Positions 9,899 to 15,684 of a DNA stretch of 15,684 nucleotides are shown here, one piece after another. Numbering within the stretch: position 1 is the stretch's first letter; the number at the start of each line of letters is the position of its first letter. This DNA comes from Parvularia atlantis (taxonomy: Eukaryota; Opisthokonta; Rotosphaerida). Both the position numbers and the translations under genes were made by a program. The notes under the pieces were generated by a model. It did not search any database, was not told the origin of the DNA, and saw only the letters and a list, made by a program, of their open reading frames with translations. The DNA is taken from contig CALSCO010001157.1 in NCBI GenBank assembly GCA_943704415.1, positions 1 through 15,684 of the forward strand. Reading direction: 5' to 3'.

Positions 9899-10334
9899 TG
9901 TCGGCATCACGCGCGCGGTCGCTGCCGCTGACTAGGAGCACGCCGGTGCTGGAAGGCGAGGCGGTGCGCGCCGTCACGAGCGGGTCCGGCTCGGATGTGC
10001 CCGAGGAGCTGCTCGCGGCCGTCGGCAGAACGACGACGAGCGCGGGCTTTGCGGCTTCGTGCCCGGGGCCGAGCGGGTCGCCCTCGCTCGACAGCGTCCC
10101 CGCCGACGATGTTGCTGGCCCGCTCGCCACGCCCTCGGGCGCCTCGCCCGGCGCGCCCTCCGCGTCCGAGTGCGGCGGCGACCCCGTCGACGACATCGGG
10201 ATGACGACGCTAACGTCGAGCGGCGGCGGCGACAGGGTGCCGTCGGTGCGCGGCGGCATGCGCCGTAAGAAGTCGACGATGCGGCGGCTGCCGTCGGCAC
10301 CGTCGGCGCTGGGCGCGCGCGGCCGCTTCGACAT
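7194..10334 (-). CDS. Unrecognised 842-aa protein, acidic low-complexity N-terminus and helical C-terminus (13 exons)
   Basis: Exons 10334-9561, 9505-9383, 9334-9074, 9028-8935, 8884-8685, 8630-8435, 8383-8308, 8254-8107, 8058-7966, 7910-7808, 7755-7505, 7458-7363 and 7307-7194. I do not recognise the family. Residues 1-260 are low-complexity: a basic NLS-like start (SKRPRAP), a short hydrophobic RRIVDFLRR helix near 17-25, Ser/Thr/Pro-rich sequence, a run of 13 Asp and a Pro6-Ala5 stretch. An RG-rich patch then precedes a likely structured region (RSMELLNRF, then a second Asp tract). From about residue 320 the protein is continuously helical, Leu/Ala-rich, with HEAT/ARM-like helices and no catalytic motif or membrane segment. 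It is probably a nuclear scaffold (inference). Introns 5 (GAG|GCATGT) and 12 (AAG|GCACGC) are modelled as GC-AG, the only phase-consistent solutions found. The N-terminus alone cannot name it. Confidence 0.75.
9305..9334 (-). repeat. GAC-rich tract encoding an Asp/Asn run
   Basis: On the plus strand this is GTC/GTT repeats. Read on the minus strand it encodes a short Asp-Asn-Asp acidic run at the start of exon 3 of the unrecognised 842-aa protein, directly after its intron 2 acceptor. Confidence 0.8.
9858..9896 (-). repeat. (GAC)13 trinucleotide repeat encoding poly-Asp
   Basis: Thirteen uninterrupted GTC units on the plus strand, read as 13 aspartates on the minus strand in exon 1 of the 842-aa protein. 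A pure codon repeat (GAC only, no GAT) is prone to slippage, so its length may vary between strains. Confidence 0.9.
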
Positions 10335-10417
10335 GAGGCGTATGGCGCCAACCGCCGCTTTGTGGCGCGCGCGCGCACGAAACTGTCACTATTCTCGAAC
10401 CTCGAGCGACCGCGGCC
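10335..10417. promoter_or_regulatory. Shared divergent promoter (842-aa gene / SEH1) with E2F-like site
   Basis: Only 83 nt lie between the two ATGs. GGCGCCAA at 10344-10351 fits the E2F/DP consensus (TTSSCGC read from the other strand). An alternating CG/GC run follows near 10362-10377. The E2F reading is from motif resemblance only and short GC-rich sites are common in DNA of this composition. Confidence 0.4.
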
Positions 10418-11808
10418 ATGACCGTCACGCTGGATGTCGGGCACGAGGACCTGGTGCACGACGTCGCGTTCGACTTCTACGGGCAGCGCATGGCGACGTG
10501 CGCGAGCGACCAGGCCGTGAAGGTGTGGGACCTGGATGCGGGCGGTGATTGGCGCAGGACGGGCGAGTTCAAGGCGCACGACGCCTCGGTGCTGCGCGTC
10601 GCCTGGGCACATCCCGAGTTTGGCCAGGTGCTGGCGACGTGCTCGGTCGACCGCACCGTGCGCATCTGGGAGGAGCAGCAGCAAGGTGCGTGCGCCGCCC
10701 GCCGATGCGCACCGCTCACGCGCCGCCGCCGGCGAGCAGAGGCGCCCGAATCGAGCGCGCGCTGGACCGAGAGCGCGCGCCTCGTCGAGAGCCGCGGGTC
10801 GATCCAGGACATCAAGTTTGCGCCGAAGCATCTGGGGCTGCGGCTGGTGCGCGCGCGCGCACGCGTGCGGCTGGCGCGCGGGCCCCCCGCGGGGGGGGGG
10901 GGGGGGGAAGTGAGCGTGACACGCGCGCGATAGGCCGCGTGCTCGGCTGACGGCTTTGTGAGGATATACGAGGCGATGGACGTGATGAACCTGGCGCGGT
11001 GGAGCATGATGGTGCGCCGCCGCCTGCCCCGTCCGCGCGGCACTCACGCGCGCCCCTGTGCAGGACGAGTTTGAGGTGTACCCGAACGCGCGCGAGCCCA
11101 CCGGCGGCTTCTGCCTGTCGTGGTGCTCGTCGCGCTTCCACCCGGCGCTGCTCGTCGTCGGCTGCGGCAAGGACGCGCCCAAGGTGCGCGTGTCTGTGCT
11201 CGAGGCCCAGGTGCGCCCACACGGCTCGCGCGACGCAGATCTTCAAGTACGAAGAGTCGGCGCGTCGCTGGCGCGCGATCACAACCCTGCCTGTTCCCAC
11301 GGGCGTCGTCGTGCACGATCTCGCCTGGGCGCCCAACATCGGCCGGTGCGCCGCCGCCGCGCGCGGCTTGCACGGCTCTGATGACGCGGCGCCTCTGGCA
11401 GCGACTACCACCTCATCGCTGCCGCCTGCAAAGACAAGCACGTGCGCATCTTCAGGCTGCGCGGCCAGGCCGACAAGTTTGCGGTCGACGTCGTGGCCGA
11501 CGCAGACGACCACAAGGCCGAGGCACGCGCACGCGGCGCATCCGCCCTGGCTGGCGCGGCTGAGCATGCCGAGCTACGCGCAGGTGTGGCGCGTGCAGTG
11601 GAACGTCACCGGGACGGTGCTGTCGTCCTCGGGCGACGACGGCCAGGTTCGGCTTTGGAAGGGTGCGCTTGAGCACGCCTGCGCGCGCTCGCTCGCTGAC
11701 CGGCGACCCCCAGCTGACTTCAACGGCAAGTGGGTCTGCAACACGGAGATTGTCGCGGGCGGCGCCGCGGCAGTCTCGACGCCCGCGATCTCGGCCGTGC
11801 GTGCCTAG
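10418..11808 (+). CDS. SEH1: SEH1-type WD40 nucleoporin / GATOR2-SEA subunit (326 aa, 8 exons)
   Basis: Exons 10418-10685, 10740-10846, 10934-11011, 11064-11189, 11239-11345, 11402-11522, 11584-11662 and 11714-11808. SEH1 is a small beta-propeller of the Nup107-160 pore scaffold and of the SEA/GATOR2 complex that regulates TORC1. Blocks in family order: [109 protein letters not shown] and [26 protein letters not shown]. It is a little shorter than animal SEH1 (about 360 aa) and lacks a long C-terminal tail. Intron 4 is placed at GTGTCT (11190) because it restores KVRIFKY; intron 6 is GC-AG (GAG|GCACGC, 11523). Intron 2 is the longest in the window (87 nt) and contains a run of 17 G. It shares a promoter with the divergent 842-aa gene. 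Confidence 0.93.
10891..10907 (+). repeat. G17 homopolymer in SEH1 intron 2
   Basis: Seventeen consecutive G, preceded by a C-rich stretch (CCCCCCGC), inside the 87-nt second intron of SEH1. The flanking C run could pair with part of it as a hairpin, or the G run could form quadruplex structure. The length is also the most error-prone point of any assembly here. It lies between splice sites, so its length does not affect the reading frame. Confidence 0.85.
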
Positions 11809-11862
11809 AGAGCGCGGGTGTGTCGGGGCATGTGCGACACCGTTGCGAGGCCGACACGACAT
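11809..11862. other. 54-nt convergent stop-to-stop spacer (SEH1 / TLK)
   Basis: SEH1 ends with TAG at 11806-11808 and TLK with TGA at 11865-11863. The 54-nt gap has no AATAAA on either strand, and the two 3' UTRs almost certainly overlap. Confidence 0.6.
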
Positions 11863-14800
11863 TCACTTGTGCTTCAGGAACGCGTGCTGCGTCAGCTCGG
11901 CCACGGTCGGGCGCGTCTGCGGCTCCTTGGTGAGGCACGCGCGGATAAAATCCTGCGCGATGTGGTTGAGCGCGGCTGCGTTCGCGCGCGGGTGCGCTGC
12001 GTCGCACCTTTGCCTCGTCGCTGACGCCACTCTTGGTTGGGAACTTGACCGGCGGGGCGTTGGTGATCGTCTGGTGCTTGAGAATGGACGCCTGCGTCAT
12101 GTTGTGTCCGTACGGCCGCTCGCCGTAGAGCGTCTGGTACAGGATCACGCCGACCGACCACACGTCGACCTTGGCCGAGATCTTGCCGCCGAGGAAGCAC
12201 TCAGGCGGGAGGTACCTGTCATGCGCACGCGCGCAACGCTGAGTGCCTGGGTGCCGACGAGCGGCAACTCGCGCGCACCAGTACGTGCCCGCGCCGTGCG
12301 AGGTCTGCTCGACGCCCTCCGAGCCCTCCTTCTCCTCGACGATCTTGGCCAGGCCAAAGTCGGTGATGCGGCAGTTGCCTGTGCGCCGGCATGCGCGTCA
12401 GCTGCGCGTGTCGATGGCTGCACGCGGCGCGCGCACCGTCCGTGATGAGGATGTTGGCCGGCTTGAGGTCGTAGTGGATGATCGGCGGGCGCAGCTGGTT
12501 GAGGTATGCCAGGCCGCTGACGATCTGTGCGCGCGAGCATCGGTGTGCCGCGTCCGCGCGAGACGAGCGGGGCGCGCACCTGGCTGATGATCGACTTGGC
12601 CTCCTTCTCCGTCAGCGTCTTGTGCACGCGCAGGTACTGTACGTGGCGCGCGTGAGCTGGGCATGCTGGCGCGTCGCATGGTCGGGGCGCACATGGTCCA
12701 GGTCCGAGCCCTCGCAGAACTCGAGCACAGTGCAGAACATGCGGTCGTGCTCAAAGCGGTCCAGCAGGCGCACAATGCGCGGGTGGCTCAGGTCTGCGGC
12801 GGCAGCGAGTGAGCCGTGCGCTGCCGGGAGCGTGCGGCGGCGCACCCTGGTGGATCTTGAACTCGCGGATCGCGTGCCGCACAAAGTGCTCCTTCTGCTG
12901 GACGGTCCACGTCGGGTTGACCTGGTGAATCTTGCACGCGACCTCGACATAGTTCTCCAGATCGAACGCCTGCGAGTGCGGATCCACCGTTAAGGCACAC
13001 ACATCCACAGCTGCTCACACACCTTGTACACCTCGCTGAACCCACCGCGGCCGAGCAGGTGCAGAAGCAGGTAGCGGTTGTTGAGGATCATGTGGTTGTT
13101 GAACTGCGACTCGTCCTCCTGGTGCACGCGTTGCGCCCGGTGAGCGGCACAAGGCCACGGCGCAGCACTGTCACGGCACCTGGTGAATGCGCCGGATCTC
13201 GCGGATGTGCAGGTCGCGCTCGCGCTCCAGACGCTCGCCGAGCGCCTGCAGCTCGGCCTCCTCCTGCGTGTGCCTGCGATCAGCGCCATTTCGACAGCAT
13301 CCGCCGCATGTGACCGCGCACTCGCTTCAGCGCCGCCTTACGCAGCAGCAGCACCTGGTACTGGTCTTGCGCGTCCTCGGCCGAGAACTTGTCGTAGACG
13401 TGGTCGTCGCGGTCGCGGTCGCGGTCGCGCGCGCCGTTGTTGGCGACGCCGCCCTCGCGGTTGCCGTCCTTGTCCTTGGCCGCGGCGCCCGGCTCCTTGC
13501 GCTTGCGCGCGACCGGCGTAGTCGGGACGAGGAACGTGCCAGCGGCCGCCGTGCCCGACACCTGCCCGGCCGAGGCGTCGTCGTCGCCGTCGGGTACCGG
13601 CGCGCTCGCACCGTCGCGCGACGCGGCCGCGGTCTTGCGGCGCACGAGCCGAATCAGGCGCTCCACCTCGACCTTTTGCTCGTTCAGCTCCTCCTGCGAG
13701 ATCCGATGCTTGAGGGGCGCACGAAAAACGCCCCACGCGGGCGCACCTGGTGCTTGCGCAAGTTATCAAACTCGGTCCCACCAGACATGCGGATCTCGCC
13801 CGACCTGCACTAGCGTGAGACCGTGCGCGGAGCACCCGGCGGCGTGCACAAACATGATCATCGACGGGTAGCCCAGCCGCGCCAGGTTCTCGCCCACGGC
13901 CACGCGCGCCGCCCGCTTGAGCTCGATCGACTGCTTCGTGAGCAGTGACGCGAGCAGCTGGCGCAGACGGTGTGCCTGCGTAGCACGTCAGCCCACGCCG
14001 TGCCGCGCCATTGGCAGAAGGTGGCGGGTCACCTGCGCGTCGCGGCTGATATCGGCCTCGCGAAAGCGCGCGATCACGTCCGACTGCCGCTGGATCTCCT
14101 TCTGCGCGCCTGCCAGCTCGACCTTGACGGCCTGCAGCTCGCGCTCGCGCTCCTGCAACAGCGCCGGTTCAGCGCGCGTGCCCGGCTGTCTAGCATCACG
14201 CGCACCTCGAGACGCGCGCGAAGCTCGCCGACCTCGATGCCCGTCGCGGGCGCGGCGCCCGCGGGCTTGGGCGTGGGCGCAAACAGCTTGGGTGTGCGCG
14301 GTTTTGCGGGTGGTGTGCGCGGCGGCGGCGTCGCGGCCGGTGGCGGAGCGTGCCCATTGCTGGTTGCATAGAGCGGCAATGCCGCGGGCGCGGCGGGCTT
14401 GCGGCGCCGCTTGGCAGGCGGCTTGGCCGTCTGCACGAGCGCGCCGTCAGCCGCGATGGCCCAAGCCGGGCGCGCCACGTGCCGCATCGGCAGACGCTCG
14501 CTTGCCGGCTTGCGCGGGCGCCGACATAACACCGCTGAACGACAGCACACGCTCCAGCGCCTCCAGCTGGAGCGGCCGGGGCTGCGGCTGCGGCTGCGGC
14601 TGCGATGGCGTGCCGGCGACGATGGGCTTTGGCGGCGAGGGCGGCGGCGTCGCCTGGACCGTCGTCGTCTGCGTCAGGTCGAGCACGATGTGCTCAAAGC
14701 CGCTCGCAGATGCGGCCGCGGCTGGATCGGCGGCGGCGCGCTCGCGGCGCGGCGACAGGGCGGCCGTGGGCGGCATCGACGACGAGGGCGTCGTGGGCGG

Positions 14801-14899
14801 CAGGAAGCCCGTCACAACCGCCGTCGCGGCCGGCGCGCCCTTGCGCAGGCGCCGCTCCATCAAGTCCTCGGCCAAGGGGTCGATGTGCACGGCGTCCAT
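11863..14899 (-). CDS. TLK: Tousled-like serine/threonine protein kinase (753 aa, 15 exons)
   Basis: Exons 14899-14483, 14430-14206, 14152-14033, 13975-13854, 13804-13747, 13693-13322, 13263-13180, 13118-13023, 12969-12846, 12793-12693, 12636-12580, 12524-12437, 12378-12279, 12215-12008 and 11952-11863. TLKs phosphorylate the histone chaperone ASF1 and act in chromatin assembly. The N-terminus is Pro/Ala-rich with a PQ repeat and an NLS-like AKRRRKP (about 145-151). Coiled-coil segments follow from about 205, including the TLK signature [19 protein letters not shown] just before the kinase. Kinase landmarks: GRGGFSEV 489-496, Lys511 in [12 protein letters not shown] with Asp611 (Tyr in place of Arg is normal for TLKs), DFG 628-630, GTYWYLPPECF about 652-662 and KVDVWSVGV. 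All catalytic residues are present. Intron 1 is GC-AG (GCG|GCACGT, 14482). The junction at 13805-13853 (donor GTTTGT) is uncertain; a 31-nt intron 13805-13835 also keeps frame. Confidence 0.94.
14581..14604 (-). repeat. Four 6-nt repeats encoding Pro-Gln dipeptides
   Basis: Four tandem GCTGCG units on the plus strand, read as CGCAGC on the minus strand, encode an alternating Pro-Gln run in the disordered N-terminal part of TLK. Confidence 0.8.
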
Positions 14900-14941
14900 T
14901 TGTGATGCGAACTTTGAGTGTGAAAGCTAGACAATGTACAC
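14900..14941. promoter_or_regulatory. Divergent upstream region, TLK / plus-strand small ORF and P450
   Basis: The TLK ATG is at 14899. This stretch is the least GC-rich piece of the neighbourhood and begins the 221-nt interval (14900-15120) before the P450 start. No clear TATA box. It must carry the TLK core promoter and probably that of the plus-strand transcript. Confidence 0.35.
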
Positions 14942-15121
14942 ATGCGAGCTCGTCATGCCCATGCCCTGACCCTCAGCGCGGCGCAGATCTGCAACCTCAT
15001 GTCGTCTCTGACGAAACGCCACTCGCACATCGCCAAGAAGCTGCGCTTGCTGAGACCGGAACGTGAGCGAGGGCTAGAAGAAGCAGAGGCACCAGCTGAG
15101 CACGGCGCCGTGACGAGGTAA
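14942..15121 (+). CDS. 59-codon hypothetical upstream ORF, stop overlaps P450 start (TAATG)
   Basis: An ATG at 14942 opens 59 codons ending in TAA at 15119-15121; its last A is the first base of the P450 ATG. The middle (about 15 to 42) reads ICNLMSSLTKRHSHIAKKLR and is strongly basic with mostly G/C third positions, like the real genes here; both ends have lower third-position GC. A CTGAC followed by GGCGCAG at 14985 also looks like an intron 3' end, so the basic stretch could instead be one exon of a small spliced gene or of the P450 leader. I recognise no family. It is either a coding uORF in the P450 leader or a tiny gene. Confidence 0.3.
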   Translation: MRARHAHALTLSAAQICNLMSSLTKRHSHIAKKLRLLRPERERGLEEAEAPAEHGAVTR

Positions 15122-15684
15122 TGCTGGAGACGGCGACCGCGGTCGGCGCGGGCGTGCTGGTGCTGGCCGGTGTGCTGTACGCGCTGCTGTGGCAGCGCAA
15201 GGTGCCGGAGGGTGCGTGCGTGCTGCGGCGTGGTGCGTGCGTGGCGCGCACTGACGAAGGGCGCAGGCGCGCGCGTCGCACCGCTCATCCCGACGTACAT
15301 GGCCGGCCTGGACCTGCTCGTGCGCAGCGTCATCTCTGCCGCCCAGCACCGCGAGATCGAGTTCATCGACTACGTGCGGCGCGTGGGTGGGTGTGTGCGA
15401 CGGCAGTGCTGACGTGCGTGCGAGCAGATGCTCGACGTGACGGGCGCCAACACCGTGCGCGCGTCAGTGCATCGCGTGCTCAACGGCGCGGTGGTGGTGG
15501 TGGTGGTGGTGGTGGGGGGGCGGCAGCTGTTTGGCGCGGACTACGCCGTCATGTTCACGTCGGAGCCGGACGTGATAATGCATGTGACGGCCAAGGTGCA
15601 CCTGTCGACACGCGTCCGGCTGCGTGTGCTGAGTTGTCGCGCGGGCAGAACTTTGGCAACTGGATCAAGGGCCCGAACCTGACC
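15121..15684 (+). CDS. Cytochrome P450 N-terminus, CYP86-clan-like (partial, cut by window end)
   Basis: Exons 15121-15211, 15267-15373, 15428-15454, 15527-15595 and 15649-15684 (continues beyond the window); 110 residues are visible. Residues about 5-24 form one hydrophobic N-terminal anchor typical of ER-bound microsomal P450s, followed by a short linker. The block IEFIDY-MLDVTGANT-LFGADYAVMFTSEPDVIMHV-TAKNFGNWIKGPNLT matches the early P450 fold (helix A, first beta strands, helix B) and is closest in pattern to the TG-T...DY-V-TS-P-NVEHILKT-F-NYPKG stretch of plant and algal CYP86-clan fatty-acid omega-hydroxylases. The heme-binding Cys and the ExxR motif lie outside the window, so substrate and subfamily are open. 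Exon 2 is ended at the consensus donor GTGCGG (15374); an alternative in-phase donor lies 9 nt downstream. The start overlaps the stop of an upstream ORF. Confidence 0.72.
   Translation, partial: MLETATAVGAGVLVLAGVLYALLWQRKVPEGACVLRRGACVARTDEGRRRARRTAHPDVHGRPGPARAQRHLCRPAPRDRVHRLRAARGWVCATAVLTCVRADARRDGRQHRARVSASRAQRRGGGGGGGGGGAAAVWRGLRRHVHVGAGRDNACDGQGAPVDTRPAACAELSRGQNFGNWIKGPNLT
15490..15520 (+). repeat. (GGT)n and G7 tract in P450 intron 3
   Basis: Eight GTG units run straight into seven G inside the 72-nt third intron of the P450 gene, ending six bases before the exon. The repeat lies between the likely branch point and the acceptor, where a pyrimidine tract would be expected. It is slippage-prone and could form G-quadruplex structure in the pre-mRNA. 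Confidence 0.85.

Noticed and set aside
9517-10548. A 343-aa plus-strand frame antisense to exon 1 of the 842-aa gene
   Set aside because: It is Ser-rich because it mirrors GAC/GCC codons on the other strand and runs across the divergent promoter into SEH1 out of frame. Codon bias supports the minus strand.
11211-11238. A 28-nt intron in SEH1 (donor GTGCGC after CAG)
   Set aside because: It keeps frame but inserts SVLEAQ into a conserved propeller strand. Using GTGTCT at 11190 gives KVRIFKY, matching the family.
1-15684. tRNA or rRNA genes, transposons, CRISPR arrays, viral genes or bacterial operons
   Set aside because: No cloverleaf, long terminal or inverted repeats, spaced direct repeats, transposase or capsid-like motifs were seen. 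The repeats present are simple-sequence tracts.

Overview
The window is very GC-rich eukaryotic DNA, packed with genes that are cut into many short exons. I could trace eight genes and place 64 introns, nearly all 45-64 nt long. Most introns start GTGCG, carry a CTGAC/CTCAC/CTAAC-like branch point and end in CAG. Introns, Integrator, a nuclear-pore WD40 protein and a Tousled-like kinase exclude a prokaryote. Gene density, tiny introns and extreme GC suggest a compact protist or algal nuclear genome. A haptophyte-like alga is one possibility, but the lineage cannot be fixed from this window.

Layout, left to right, with strands strictly alternating: (1) minus 144-1424, an unrecognised four-helix membrane protein; (2) plus 1527-2400, a small TPR-like protein; (3) minus 2542-3229, CZIB (C1orf123/DUF866), a CXXC zinc protein of exactly 160 aa; (4) plus 3256-7164, INTS2, a core subunit of the Integrator complex; (5) minus 7194-10334, an unrecognised 842-aa protein with an acidic, low-complexity, NLS-bearing N-terminus and a helical C-terminal part; (6) plus 10418-11808, SEH1; (7) minus 11863-14899, a Tousled-like kinase; (8) plus from 15121 to the window edge, the N-terminus of a cytochrome P450 resembling the CYP86 clan.

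Alternating strands give four head-to-head pairs with 26-221 nt between start codons (genes 1/2, 3/4, 5/6, 7/8) and three tail-to-tail pairs with 29-141 nt between stops (genes 2/3, 4/5, 6/7). Promoters must therefore be shared or overlapping, and 3' UTRs must overlap. Several genes serve nuclear functions (INTS2 in RNA 3'-end processing and transcription, SEH1 at the pore, TLK in chromatin assembly). They do not form one pathway, and I see no dedicated novel system in their combination.

The most unusual signals are in splicing: six of 64 introns are best explained as GC-AG, one candidate intron is only 24 nt, one first coding exon is just the ATG, and a 59-codon ORF ends in TAATG overlapping the P450 start. 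No RNA genes, transposons or CRISPR arrays were seen. No gene-free stretch exceeds 300 nt.
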